The notes: generated by a model not told the origin, from the letters alone. 64,000 bases of DNA from Tenacibaculum maritimum NCIMB 2154 (GCF_900119795.1 NZ_LT634361.1:1612001-1676000); one strand, 5' to 3'. Positions 44,272 through 52,925 are shown, numbered from the stretch's first letter. Numbers and translations: made by a program.

Positions 44272-45146
44272 AAGTTCCAATTTGATGGATTGAGTAATCC
44301 AGTTTCTTTAATGTTGATGTGATCGATTTCTTGAATCTGATCTCTTGAAATAGCTTTGCTTATTGATGCTAAATTATCTTGCAATTGACGAACTGTATCT
44401 ACACCTATCAAAACATGATTGATATGTTTCTGAGAGTATACATAGTTTAAGGCTAGATCATTCATCTTATAATTATCAGAGCAGAGATCTTGTAATTTTT
44501 TAAGAGGAGCTTTTAAAGGATTCAAATGTCCTGTTAAATCATCAGGGGTTTTAAAAAATAACCCTTGTAAAAAAGCGGATCTTGCATGAATTTCAATGCC
44601 CTTTTTTCTAGCCTTAGATAAAATATCTCCTCTTTTAGAAATATTATCCAGCAAATTAAAAGGTAATTGAATCAAATCAATATTTTTAAAAGCTAGTACT
44701 TTTTCAAATTCTTCATTGGTATATACAGAAACCCCTATTTTAAAGACTAGCCCTGCTTCTTTCAAAGAGTATAAATCTTTTTCAAAAGATGAAAAATAAG
44801 AGTCAAAGTCAGCAAAAGAATGAAACATATAGCAGTAAAGATTACTTACATTTAAAGTTTCTATATTCCTTTTTACTCTTTCTTTTATATTGAAAGGTAA
44901 ATTTTTAGTTGCTGTATTGAATTTCGTAATTATTTGAAATTTATTGGAAGTACTTCGGTGATATTCTCCAATTCTTTCCTGTGAATCGCCATAAGCTTCT
45001 GCTGTATCTAACAATTGTATTCCATTATTATAGGCTGTATCTAAAATAATTTTCACATCTTGTCTTGAAGGCTTTCCTACGGTGTTGTTTATCCCATAAT
45101 CTAAACCAAGCTGAACCGTACCTAATATCAGTTTATTGTTTATCAA
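44268..45146 (-). CDS. Aldo/keto reductase
   Basis: NAD(P)H-dependent oxidoreductase of 292 residues with the AKR barrel. Near the start is LILGTVQLGLDYGINN, then LLDTAEAYGDSQERIG (catalytic Asp and Tyr), ITKFN with the catalytic Lys, MFHSFAD with the His position and KIGVSVYTNEEFEKVL. AKRs of this kind recur in clusters with SpsF and class III aminotransferases. It could reduce a sugar or small keto intermediate; which one is unknown. It overlaps the next gene by 4 bases. Confidence 0.82.
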   Translation of the reverse strand: MINNKLILGTVQLGLDYGINNTVGKPSRQDVKIILDTAYNNGIQLLDTAEAYGDSQERIGEYHRSTSNKFQIITKFNTATKNLPFNIKERVKRNIETLNVSNLYCYMFHSFADFDSYFSSFEKDLYSLKEAGLVFKIGVSVYTNEEFEKVLAFKNIDLIQLPFNLLDNISKRGDILSKARKKGIEIHARSAFLQGLFFKTPDDLTGHLNPLKAPLKKLQDLCSDNYKMNDLALNYVYSQKHINHVLIGVDTVRQLQDNLASISKAISRDQIQEIDHINIKETGLLNPSNWNL

Positions 45147-45158
45147 AATAAATATTCT

Positions 45159-46304
45159 TTAATTTATGAATTCTAAAACTTTATCAATTACAAATTGTTG
45201 TTCTTTATTTGTTAAATTAGGATACATTGGCAAACTAATACACTTTGAGTAATAATTCTCAGCATTTATTAAATTGGCATCATCGTAGCCGATACTTTGG
45301 TAATAAGGTAGTTTGTGCACAGGAATATAATGTATTTGCGCAAAAATACCATGATTTCTTAGGAAATCATATAGCTCTTTTCTATTTGTTACTTCAATAA
45401 CAAATAAATGGTGAGCATTGTAACTATTGTTGGGTAAATACTGATGCTTGACTTTTCCCTGAAAAGCTTTTTTATAGGCATTAGATATTTCATTTCTTCT
45501 TTCAACTCCTGCTTTATTTTTTTTCAACTGGGTAATTCCTAATGCTGATTGAAAGTCTGTAAGTCTATAGTTAAAACCTAACTCTTGCATTTCATAAAAC
45601 CAACCTCCATGATTCTCACTCATATTCTCTTTCGTAATTCCATGTGTTCTTAAAAGAGATAGCTTTTTAAAGATTTCTTCCGAATTTGTAGTGAGCATTC
45701 CACCTTCACCGCAAGCAATGTGTTTTACAGGATGGAATGAGAAAACACCTATATCAGCAAAATTACCATTACCACAATATTGTTTATTATTATTAGAGTC
45801 TAAGAAATACCCACCTGGAGCATGGCATGCATCTTCTACAATCCATAAATCATGTTCTATAGCTAATTCTTTAAACTTTTCTAAATCAACAGGCAATCCC
45901 GCAAAATCAACAGGAATAATTCCTTTAAAAAAACCTTTAGGTTTACTTTCTATTAGCTTTCGAGTAGCCTCAAGAGACAGTAAGTAAGTGTCAGGATCAA
46001 TATCTGCAAACCATACTTCTCCATTCAAAAAACGAATACAATTAGCAGATGCAGCAAAGGTAATAGGAGTTGTGATAACCCTTTCTCCTTCTTTTAGCCC
46101 CATTGCTAAAACAGCTAAATGCAAACCAGAGGTAGCATTATTTACCGCTAAAGCGTACTTAGCACCAACATAAGTTGCAAATTTTTCTTCAAATTCTTTA
46201 ACTTTCGGTCCTTGTGTTAAAAAGTCATTTTGTAAAGTTTCTACAACAGCATTGATATCGTCTTGCTGTATATTTTGGCGTCCATAAGGAATTTTAAAAG
46301 TCAT
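45159..46304 (-). CDS. pseC: UDP-4-amino-4,6-dideoxy-N-acetyl-beta-L-altrosamine transaminase
   Basis: PLP-dependent sugar aminotransferase of the DegT/DnrJ/EryC1 family, 381 residues; second step of pseudaminic acid synthesis. It shows IPYGRQNIQQDDINAVV, LAVNNATSGLHLAVLAMGL, ITFAASANCIRFLNG, VEDACHAPGGYF and the PLP lysine in SFHPVKHIACGEGGML, followed by RTHGITKENM and FNYRLTDFQSALG. The SFHPVKHIACGEGG and HGIT segments fit PseC. It begins 2 bases after the pseB stop. Confidence 0.92.
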   Translation of the reverse strand: MTFKIPYGRQNIQQDDINAVVETLQNDFLTQGPKVKEFEEKFATYVGAKYALAVNNATSGLHLAVLAMGLKEGERVITTPITFAASANCIRFLNGEVWFADIDPDTYLLSLEATRKLIESKPKGFFKGIIPVDFAGLPVDLEKFKELAIEHDLWIVEDACHAPGGYFLDSNNNKQYCGNGNFADIGVFSFHPVKHIACGEGGMLTTNSEEIFKKLSLLRTHGITKENMSENHGGWFYEMQELGFNYRLTDFQSALGITQLKKNKAGVERRNEISNAYKKAFQGKVKHQYLPNNSYNAHHLFVIEVTNRKELYDFLRNHGIFAQIHYIPVHKLPYYQSIGYDDANLINAENYYSKCISLPMYPNLTNKEQQFVIDKVLEFIN

Positions 46305-46306
46305 AG

Positions 46307-47338
46307 CTATATTTCAAAATTAGAATCAACATGTTTTTTAACCAAAGTTCTCAGACTTTCAATGGTTTCCCAGCTGTCGTTATTATTGGAATTATATGAA
46401 AAACCTTCAGGAACGGGTGTTCCATCGAATGCTTTTTGGTATTCTTTTTTAGTATATATTGAATAAGGCGAGTTTTGAGGCAAAATAGCGTAATATTTAC
46501 CTAAATCAAGAGTACTAAACGAGTCTGATGCAGTAATCATCTCCTCGTGTAATTTCTCTCCTGGTCGAATGCCTACTATCTTTTGCTCTAATTCAGGAGC
46601 TATAGCAGTAGCAACATCAATAACATTATATGATGGTATTTTAGGTACAAAAATTTCTCCTCCCCAAGCATTTTCGATTGCATAAAAAACCATTTCACAA
46701 CCATCTTCCAAAGAAATATTGAAGCGTGTCATATGTTGATCTGTAATTGGTAAAAAAGCGGCACCGCTTTTTTTCTTATTTAAGAAAAAAGGCATGACAG
46801 AACCATTAGATCCCATTACATTTCCATATCGAACTACAGAAAACTTAATATCTCTCTTACCTTTTATGTTGTTAGCTGCAATAAATAGCTTATCAGAAGC
46901 TAATTTAGTAGCTCCATACAAATTTATAGGAGCTGCTGCCTTATCTGTTGATAGTGCTACTACCTTCTTAACGTTGCATTTTAAAGCAGCGTCAATAACG
47001 TTTTCAGCGCCATTAATATTTGTTTTAACACATTCCATCGGATTGTATTCAGCTAAATGAACGTGTTTCATCGCCGCTGCATGAATAACTATATCAATAT
47101 CTTCAAAAGCACTTTCCAATCTTTTCAGATCTCTTACATCACCAATAAAATAACGTATTTGAGGAAATTCTGATTCAGGAAACTCTTGAGCCATTTGAAA
47201 ATGTTTTTGCTCATCTCTAGAAAAAATGACAAGACGTTTTACATTGGGGAATCTATTTAGGATTAATTTGGTAAACATTTTCCCGAAAGACCCTGTACCC
47301 CCTGTAATTAAAATAGATTGATTATTTAAGTTTAGCAT
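46307..47338 (-). CDS. pseB: UDP-N-acetylglucosamine 4,6-dehydratase (inverting)
   Basis: First step of pseudaminic acid synthesis: C4 oxidation, C6 dehydration and C5 inversion of UDP-GlcNAc. The 343-residue SDR-type protein has ILITGGTGSFGKMFTKL (cofactor loop), YFIGDVRDLKRLE, HAAAMKHVHLAEYNP, LSTDKAAAPINLYGATK (catalytic Lys/Tyr region) and RYGNVMGSNGSVMPFF. The start at 47338 (MLNLNNQSILITGG) suits the family; five more in-frame residues upstream are unlikely. It is the first gene of the leftward nonulosonate operon, with a -7 box upstream. Confidence 0.93.
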   Translation of the reverse strand: MLNLNNQSILITGGTGSFGKMFTKLILNRFPNVKRLVIFSRDEQKHFQMAQEFPESEFPQIRYFIGDVRDLKRLESAFEDIDIVIHAAAMKHVHLAEYNPMECVKTNINGAENVIDAALKCNVKKVVALSTDKAAAPINLYGATKLASDKLFIAANNIKGKRDIKFSVVRYGNVMGSNGSVMPFFLNKKKSGAAFLPITDQHMTRFNISLEDGCEMVFYAIENAWGGEIFVPKIPSYNVIDVATAIAPELEQKIVGIRPGEKLHEEMITASDSFSTLDLGKYYAILPQNSPYSIYTKKEYQKAFDGTPVPEGFSYNSNNNDSWETIESLRTLVKKHVDSNFEI

Positions 47339-47373
47339 AAAATTTTTTTTCAAAATCTAAATATAATAGTTTG

Positions 47374-47381
47374 CAAAAATA
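47374..47381 (-). promoter_or_regulatory. TATTTTTG -7 box for the nonulosonate operon
   Basis: Exact TAnnTTTG match on the minus strand, 35 bases before the pseB ATG, in a very A/T-rich divergent spacer with the cca promoter. Confidence 0.4.
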
Positions 47382-47422
47382 CGTATTTTATAATTTACAT
47401 TTAATAAATAGTAAAATCAATT

Positions 47423-47451
47423 TTTGTATGGTGTAAATTATGGTAAATTTG
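47423..47451 (+). promoter_or_regulatory. cca promoter (TTTTTG / 17 bases / TAAATTTG)
   Basis: The best promoter in the window. The -33 type TTG (47424-47426, preceded by three T) is 17 bases from the exact -7 box TAAATTTG (47444-47451), 21 bases before the preferred ATG at 47473. Confidence 0.65.
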
Positions 47452-47472
47452 CCAAGCATAGATTAAGTGAGC

Positions 47473-48903
47473 ATGGAAATAAAAAAACAGTACTATAAAG
47501 AGGCTATTTCAGCCGAAATTTTTCAATATATATCGCAAGCAGCTAAAGAATTAGAGGTGGAATGTTATGTGATAGGAGGTTTCGTTAGAGATTTCATTTT
47601 AAAAAGAGGAACTGCTAAAGATATTGATATTGTAGCGGTAGGTAGTGGTATTAAATTAGCTCAAAAAGTAGCTTCTTTACTCCCCACAAAGCCTAAAGTA
47701 CAGGTTTTTAAAACATATGGCACTGCAATGTTGCGGTATCAAGACATTGAAATAGAGTTTGTAGGAGCGAGAAAAGAATCTTATACTAAAGATAGTAGGA
47801 ATCCTGAAGTTTCAGTAGGAACATTACAAGATGATCAGAATAGAAGAGATTTTACGATAAATGCTTTGGCCTTAAGCTTAAATGAAAAAGATTTCGGGTT
47901 CTTACTAGATCCTTTTGGAGGGATGAATGACTTGGTAACAAAAACGATTAGAACTCCGCTAGCTCCAGATATTACTTATTCAGACGATCCATTACGCATG
48001 ATGCGAGCTATTCGATTTGCTACCCAATTGAACTTTTCTATTGAAGAAGAATCTTTGAAAGCAATTACTGAAAATGCAAAGAGAATAGACATCATAACTC
48101 GTGAACGAATTATTGTTGAATTGCATAAAATTATAAGTGCTCCAGTTCCTTCTATAGGTTTTCTACTACTAGAAAAAACAAATTTATTAAAACGGTTACT
48201 TCCTGAGTTAGTAGATTTGAAAGGAGTAGAGGAAGTAGAAGGGCAAAAGCATAAAGATAATTTTTACCATACATTAGAAGTTGTTGATAATATTTCTAAA
48301 AACACCCATGATGTTTGGTTACGCTGGGCGGCTTTATTACATGATATAGGAAAAGCTCCTACTAAAAAGTTTCATAAGAAAAATGGATGGACATTTCATG
48401 CCCACGAGTTTGTAGGAGCTAAAATGGTATATAAGTTGTTTAAGAGGTTAAAGATGCCATTAAATAATAAAATGAAATTTGTGCAAAAGATGGTGCTTTT
48501 AAGCTCTCGTCCGATTGTGTTGGCTTCGGAAGTTACAGATTCTGCTGTTCGTCGTTTAATATTTGATGCAGGAGATGATGTGGATAGTTTGATGACTCTT
48601 TGCGAAGCTGATATCACTACAAAAAATCCTAAAAAATTTAAACGATATCATCAAAACTTTGAGCTTGTTCGTAAAAAAATTAAGGAAGTAGAGGAAAGAG
48701 ATAGAGTTCGTAACTTTCAACCCCCTATTTCGGGAGAGGAAATTATGAAAACCTTTAATTTAAAACCTTGTAGAGAAATAGGCCAGATAAAGGAAGCTAT
48801 AAAGGAAGCTATATTAGAAGGGGAGATTTTAAATGAATATGAAGCCTCGTATCAATTTATGCTTAAAAAAGGAAAATCTTTAGGTTTAAAAATAGAAGCT
48901 TAA
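47473..48903 (+). CDS. cca: CCA-adding tRNA nucleotidyltransferase with HD domain
   Basis: Adds or repairs the 3'-CCA end of tRNAs. The class II nucleotidyltransferase head has GGFVRDFILKR, the catalytic DIDIVAVG and NRRDFTINALALSL (about residues 30-140). The RNA-binding neck follows (DDPLRMMRAIRFA), then an HD phosphohydrolase domain (WAALLHDIGKAPTKK) at about 270-400. The start at 47473 gives 476 residues; a GTG two codons upstream is open but less likely. Divergent from pseB, convergent with an outer-membrane protein gene. Confidence 0.93.
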   Translation: MEIKKQYYKEAISAEIFQYISQAAKELEVECYVIGGFVRDFILKRGTAKDIDIVAVGSGIKLAQKVASLLPTKPKVQVFKTYGTAMLRYQDIEIEFVGARKESYTKDSRNPEVSVGTLQDDQNRRDFTINALALSLNEKDFGFLLDPFGGMNDLVTKTIRTPLAPDITYSDDPLRMMRAIRFATQLNFSIEEESLKAITENAKRIDIITRERIIVELHKIISAPVPSIGFLLLEKTNLLKRLLPELVDLKGVEEVEGQKHKDNFYHTLEVVDNISKNTHDVWLRWAALLHDIGKAPTKKFHKKNGWTFHAHEFVGAKMVYKLFKRLKMPLNNKMKFVQKMVLLSSRPIVLASEVTDSAVRRLIFDAGDDVDSLMTLCEADITTKNPKKFKRYHQNFELVRKKIKEVEERDRVRNFQPPISGEEIMKTFNLKPCREIGQIKEAIKEAILEGEILNEYEASYQFMLKKGKSLGLKIEA

Positions 48904-48956
48904 TAGTAAAAAATACAATGTACGCTATAGGTATTATTTAATAACTATCTTCAAAT

Positions 48957-48996
48957 AAAAAAAGCTCAGAAATTTTAAATTTCTGAGCTTTTTTTT
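48957..48996. terminator. bidirectional terminator between cca and the barrel gene
   Basis: A long perfect inverted repeat, 19 bp (48957-48975 with 48977-48995), with A-run and T-run as part of the stem. Confidence 0.75.
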
Positions 48997-49008
48997 GAAT
49001 AGTTTTTT

Positions 49009-49617
49009 TTAGAAACGGTAAGAAACACCTAGAATAATTTGGTTGGTTCTATTGTCTATAATTGCCTTTTGAGTAACATTCTTTCCTACAAATTTAGCTT
49101 CAGAGTCTGTAAGTCCTCTTTCCCATCGAGCATCTACTCCTAATTTGCCAAACTCAACTCCAAATCCCATTTGAAGTCCTAAAGAAAATTTATCAAATTC
49201 GTCAGCTGTAATATTTTTAGCATCAAACTTAGCGTCAATAACATATTGAAATGAAGGCCCTATAAAAGCACGTCCAATACCAAATATTTTTTTTCCTAAA
49301 AGTATAGGAATATCAATTTTTTGTAAATCGTAATCGTTTTTTTCAGTGCTAAGTGCGTATTCACTTTTAGCTTGTGTATATACAAGTTCAGGTTGTATAT
49401 ATAGTCCATTATTTGGTAAATCTTTTCTAAGCCAAAATCCAGCGTGGAAGCCTGATTTAGCATCTGCCCCTTTTACTGCGTTTCCAAGCGTTTCTGAAAG
49501 CTTTAAATCGCCATTATTATTATAATTAATACCTGCTTTAACACCAAATTGGATTTGCGAGTTGATCATTTGATTTGCGCCAAAAATAAGGCACAATGCT
49601 AAAATTATTTTTTTCAT
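49009..49617 (-). CDS. Outer membrane beta-barrel protein (PorT/OmpX-like)
   Basis: A 202-residue secreted protein with a Sec signal peptide (MKKIILALCLIFGANQMINS). The mature part starts IQFGVKAGINYNNNGDLK and consists of alternating amphipathic strands. It ends with ...IILGVSYRF, the C-terminal aromatic typical of outer-membrane barrels. It matches the broad Bacteroidota outer membrane beta-barrel (porin-family) group. Pore or adhesin function cannot be told. Confidence 0.8.
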   Translation of the reverse strand: MKKIILALCLIFGANQMINSQIQFGVKAGINYNNNGDLKLSETLGNAVKGADAKSGFHAGFWLRKDLPNNGLYIQPELVYTQAKSEYALSTEKNDYDLQKIDIPILLGKKIFGIGRAFIGPSFQYVIDAKFDAKNITADEFDKFSLGLQMGFGVEFGKLGVDARWERGLTDSEAKFVGKNVTQKAIIDNRTNQIILGVSYRF

Positions 49618-49672
49618 TTTTATACTTTATATGTTTTCTTGTTGGTTAGAACGAATGGATTAAGATTATCGT

Positions 49673-50623
49673 TTATTTTCTTTTAATAACTTTTTCAACA
49701 GCATTTACAATAGCAATATCATTCAATCCATATTTTTCCATTAGTTGCTCAGGAGTAGCAGATTCACCGAAACTATCATCTACGGCAACGAACTCTTGCG
49801 GAGTAGGCGTGTTTTGAGCTAAGCAACGCGCAACACTTTCGCCTAAACCTCCAAACTTATTATGTTCTTCGGCAGTTACTACACATCCTGTTTTAGCAAC
49901 AGAAGTTAAAATGGCCTTCTCATCTAATGGCTTTATAGTATGAATGTTAATTACTTCTGCAGAAATACCTTTAGCTTCTAGCTTTTCAGCAGCTTGTAAA
50001 GCCTCCCAAACTAAATGACCTGTAGCTACAATGGTTACATCAGTACCTTCTGTTAAATGAATTGCTTTACCTATTACGAATGGCTCATTAGTCATAAAAA
50101 CAGGTACTTTAGGGCGCCCAAAACGTAAGTAAACAGGGCCGTCATGTTCCGCAATCGCAATAGTAGCAGCTTTAGTTTGGCTATAGTCACAGGTATTAAT
50201 AACAGTCATACCTGGTAACATTTTCATCAATCCAATATCTTCTAATATTTGATGAGTAGCTCCATCTTCTCCTAGCGTTAATCCAGCATGAGAAGCACAT
50301 ATTTTTACGTTTTTATCAGAATAAGCAACAGATTGACGAATTTGGTCATATACACGTCCGGTAGAAAAGTTAGCAAAAGTTCCTGTAAAAGGAATCTTTC
50401 CTCCGATAGTCATACCAGCGGCGATACCAATCATATTAGCTTCAGCAATACCCACTTGAAAGAATCTTTCAGGATGATTTTTTTCAAACTCATTCATTTT
50501 TAAAGAGCCTGTTAAATCTGCACAAAGAGCTACTACATTTTCATTTGTTTTACCCAATTCAGTCAAGCCATCACCAAAACCTGATCGAGTATCTTTTTTT
50601 TCTGTATATGTATATTTTTTCAT
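49673..50623 (-). CDS. Transketolase, C-terminal subunit
   Basis: The pyrimidine-binding and C-terminal half of split transketolase, 316 residues. Start at 50623 (MKKYTYTEKKDTRSGFGDGL); six upstream in-frame residues are unlikely. It carries the ThDP pyrimidine-domain markers: ALCADLTGSLKMNEF, FQVGIAEANMIGIAAGM with the catalytic Glu, ASHAGLTLGEDGATHQ, and the C-terminal domain with TIKPLDEKAI and TAEEHNKFGGLGESV. Its partner subunit is encoded at 17.9-18.8 kb on the other strand. Its own -7 box suggests separate expression. Confidence 0.93.
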   Translation of the reverse strand: MKKYTYTEKKDTRSGFGDGLTELGKTNENVVALCADLTGSLKMNEFEKNHPERFFQVGIAEANMIGIAAGMTIGGKIPFTGTFANFSTGRVYDQIRQSVAYSDKNVKICASHAGLTLGEDGATHQILEDIGLMKMLPGMTVINTCDYSQTKAATIAIAEHDGPVYLRFGRPKVPVFMTNEPFVIGKAIHLTEGTDVTIVATGHLVWEALQAAEKLEAKGISAEVINIHTIKPLDEKAILTSVAKTGCVVTAEEHNKFGGLGESVARCLAQNTPTPQEFVAVDDSFGESATPEQLMEKYGLNDIAIVNAVEKVIKRK

Positions 50624-50672
50624 GTAAATAATTTTAACCAACTAAGGTTTATTCGTGTGTTGTTTAAAGCTT

Positions 50673-50680
50673 CAAAAATA
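50673..50680 (-). promoter_or_regulatory. TATTTTTG -7 box for the transketolase C-subunit gene
   Basis: Exact TAnnTTTG match on the minus strand, 49 bases before the ATG. Confidence 0.4.
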
Positions 50681-50701
50681 AACTTTTATTTAAACAGAAG
50701 C

Positions 50702-51283
50702 TTATAAATTCATCAATTCTTCATACAGTTTATGAACAGGTAGCCCCATTACATTAAAATAACTACCTTCTATTTTATGAACACCTATTTTTCCAATCCA
50801 TTCTTGTATTCCATAACTTCCAGCCTTGTCAAAAGGTTGGCACTTTTTTAAATAATAATGTATTTCTTCTTCAGATAGAGTTTTGAAATGAACATCAGTT
50901 ATATCATGCACTATTTTTTGAAAATTCTTGCTTTTAATACTTATAGAAGTAATCACTTGATGCTGATTGTTAGACATTTTATTGAGCATTGAAAAAGCGT
51001 CTTCATAATTTTTAGGTTTCCCTAGTGCTTCATTATTAAACCAAACAATAGTGTCAGAAGTAATTAAAAGATCTTTTTCTGTTAATTCACTTTCAAAGGG
51101 TAGGGATTTTAAATTGGCTAAAAAATCGGTTATTTGACGTCCTTTTAGTTCTTTTGGGTATATTTCCTCAACTTCTTTTAATCTGATTTCAAAAGGGATG
51201 TCTAATTCTTTAAAGAAGTTCTGCCTTCTAGGAGATCCTGATGCTAGAATGATGTTATAGTTGGCTAGTTTAGTTTGTAACAT
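50702..51283 (-). CDS. maf: Maf-family nucleoside triphosphate pyrophosphatase
   Basis: Hydrolyses non-canonical or modified nucleotides (dTTP/UTP or m7GTP type); cytosolic. The 193-residue protein has the Maf signature IILASGSPRRQNFF at the N-terminus, LLITSDTIVWFNNEALGKP with the catalytic Asp, and YGIQEWIGKIGVHKIEGSYFNVMGLP at the end. It overlaps the upstream prenyltransferase remnant by 14 bases, as expected if it was once co-translated with the full-length gene. Confidence 0.93.
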   Translation of the reverse strand: MLQTKLANYNIILASGSPRRQNFFKELDIPFEIRLKEVEEIYPKELKGRQITDFLANLKSLPFESELTEKDLLITSDTIVWFNNEALGKPKNYEDAFSMLNKMSNNQHQVITSISIKSKNFQKIVHDITDVHFKTLSEEEIHYYLKKCQPFDKAGSYGIQEWIGKIGVHKIEGSYFNVMGLPVHKLYEELMNL

Positions 51284-51665
51284 TTATGGTAATTTTAAAA
51301 TAAAAAAGAAGAAGAGCTCCAAAAAGAATCACGGCATTTATTAATTTATGAAAAAGTAAAAAGGAGCGTTGTGTTTTTAATTTTTTTATATCATAATATA
51401 AATATAAAAGAGGTGTTAGCATAATAAAAAACAAACATTTTATAAAGGTGGGTTGTAATTTTAAGTAATTTTTATAGAACACTATTAATAAAAAACAAAG
51501 CATACTTAAAGCAACTCTTATAAGGAAATATACTCTATTTCTTCCTATGAGGATAGGGAGCGTCTTTTTATTTAATGAATAATCTTTATTGATATGCTTG
51601 CTATCATTTATCAGTTTTTTAACACCAAGGAGAATTCCAACAAATAGACTATAAAAAGCAATCAA
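51270..51665 (-). pseudogene. Truncated UbiA-family prenyltransferase (C-terminal half only)
   Basis: The 131-residue frame matches only the second half of a UbiA prenyltransferase of the kind that often precedes maf in Flavobacteriia (geranylgeranylglycerol-phosphate geranylgeranyltransferase-like; recalled). The match centres on KKTLPILIGRNRVYFL, which fits the family motif after the second Asp-rich site, then about three membrane helices. The N-terminal half with the first Asp-rich motif is absent, and the second motif is eroded (NDSKHINKD in place of a KDIEDxxGD type). The frame begins at a TTG overlapping the smpB stop, so a deletion appears to have removed the 5' half. Probably non-functional. 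Confidence 0.7.
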
Positions 51666-52117
51666 AAGTTCTTTTTTATACGAGCTAAATCGCGTTTATT
51701 ATCACGATCTTTCATAGTTTCCCGCTTGTCATGTACCTTTTTTCCTTTACCTAATGCTATTTCTAATTTGGCAAACCCTTTTTCATTAATAAAGAGGCGT
51801 AATGGAACAATAGTATTTCCTTTTGCTTCTACATCTTTCTTAAGATTTCGGAGCTCTCGTTTATTCAATAAAAGTCTCCTTTCACTTTTAGGTTTATGGT
51901 TAAATTGGTGCCCATATATATATTCCTCAATATACATGTTTATTACAAATAGTTCTCCTTTATCATTAAATTCACAAAAACTTTCTGTAATACGAGCCTT
52001 GCTCAAACGAATTGATTTTATTTCTGTTCCTGTTAATTGAATTCCAGCTACATATTTATCTAAAATCTCATACTCGAAACGAGCTTTTTTATTTTGTATG
52101 TTGATTTTTTTCTGCAT
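51662..52117 (-). CDS. smpB: SsrA-binding protein
   Basis: Binds tmRNA and brings it to stalled ribosomes. The chosen start at 52117 gives 151 residues (MQKKINIQNKKARFEYEIL). The ATG at 52129 is excluded because an exact -7 box overlaps it. Conserved segments: AGIQLTGTEIKSIR, FVINMYIEEY, HKPKSERRLLLNK, KGNTIVPLRLFINEKGFAKLEI and the tail KGKKVHDKRETMKDRD. No tmRNA gene is in the window. Confidence 0.95.
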   Translation of the reverse strand: MQKKINIQNKKARFEYEILDKYVAGIQLTGTEIKSIRLSKARITESFCEFNDKGELFVINMYIEEYIYGHQFNHKPKSERRLLLNKRELRNLKKDVEAKGNTIVPLRLFINEKGFAKLEIALGKGKKVHDKRETMKDRDNKRDLARIKKNF

Positions 52118-52126
52118 AACTAAGCG

Positions 52127-52134
52127 CAAATATA
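52127..52134 (-). promoter_or_regulatory. TATATTTG -7 box for smpB
   Basis: Exact TAnnTTTG match on the minus strand, 9 bases before the preferred ATG (52117), implying a very short or absent leader. Confidence 0.5.
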
Positions 52135-52207
52135 CTCATAAAAAAGGAGGGAAAAACAAAATTATTAAACTATGATTTTAGTCATATTCTTAGGAAAGAA
52201 TCCGATT

Positions 52208-52215
52208 TACTTTTG
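52208..52215 (+). promoter_or_regulatory. TACTTTTG -7 box for the OmpW-like gene
   Basis: Exact TAnnTTTG match 33 bases before the ATG at 52249. Confidence 0.45.
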
Positions 52216-52248
52216 TTGATGGATTTATAACTATTAAAATTAAATATT

Positions 52249-52884
52249 ATGAAGAAAGTTTTGATAAGCTTTGTTTTAGGAATTCTTTTTTTAGGAAATG
52301 CAAATGCACAAGAAAAAGTAAAGGATTGTGATTTTAAGAGGTGGCAGGCCCGCTGTAGATGGGTTACAGTAATTCCTAATGAATCTGCTAAAATAGGAGC
52401 TATTGGAGGTGATGCTGCTATAAGTACAAATGTAATTCCGGAAGTGGATTTTACGTACTTTTTTACTAAAAATATTTCTACAGAACTTGTTTTAGGAACT
52501 ACAAAACACAGTGTTTCGGCAGTACAAACAGCTTTAGGAAATGTAAATTTAGGACATGTATGGTTACTTCCTCCAACGTTAACAGTTCAGTACCATTTTA
52601 ATATTAGTAATTTCAAACCATATTTAGGAGCTGGAGGCAATTATACAATTTTTTACAGCTCCAATCCAGGGGCGGTAATAGATGTAGCATATAAAAATGC
52701 ATTAGGGTATGCTTTTCAGTTAGGATTTGATTACGACTTGAATGATAAATGGTTTTTAAATATAGATGCAAAATATGTAGGATTAAATACGGATGTTACT
52801 GTTAAGACGTTAGCAGCTACAGTGCCTGCTGATATTGATATAAACCCTCTTTTAATTGGTTTTGGAGTTGGTTTAAAATTTTAA
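52249..52884 (+). CDS. OmpW-family outer membrane protein
   Basis: A 211-residue protein with a signal peptide (MKKVLISFVLGILFLGNANA) and the eight-stranded OmpW barrel pattern: VDFTYFFTKNISTELVLGTTK, VWLLPPTLTVQYHF (typical OmpW LPPT motif), FKPYLGAGGNYTIFY, WFLNIDAKYV, and a C-terminal phenylalanine in FGVGLKF. OmpW proteins form small hydrophobic channels in the outer membrane. An unusual KDCDFKRWQARCRW segment follows the signal peptide; its two cysteines could form a disulfide. Confidence 0.88.
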   Translation: MKKVLISFVLGILFLGNANAQEKVKDCDFKRWQARCRWVTVIPNESAKIGAIGGDAAISTNVIPEVDFTYFFTKNISTELVLGTTKHSVSAVQTALGNVNLGHVWLLPPTLTVQYHFNISNFKPYLGAGGNYTIFYSSNPGAVIDVAYKNALGYAFQLGFDYDLNDKWFLNIDAKYVGLNTDVTVKTLAATVPADIDINPLLIGFGVGLKF

Positions 52885-52925
52885 AGGGGGATTTGAAGAA
52901 ATGTTGGTTACATTTCTTTGATACG

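Noticed and set aside
45691..46173. Two adjacent plus-strand open frames inside pseC
   Set aside because: Antisense shadows of a clear DegT-family gene.
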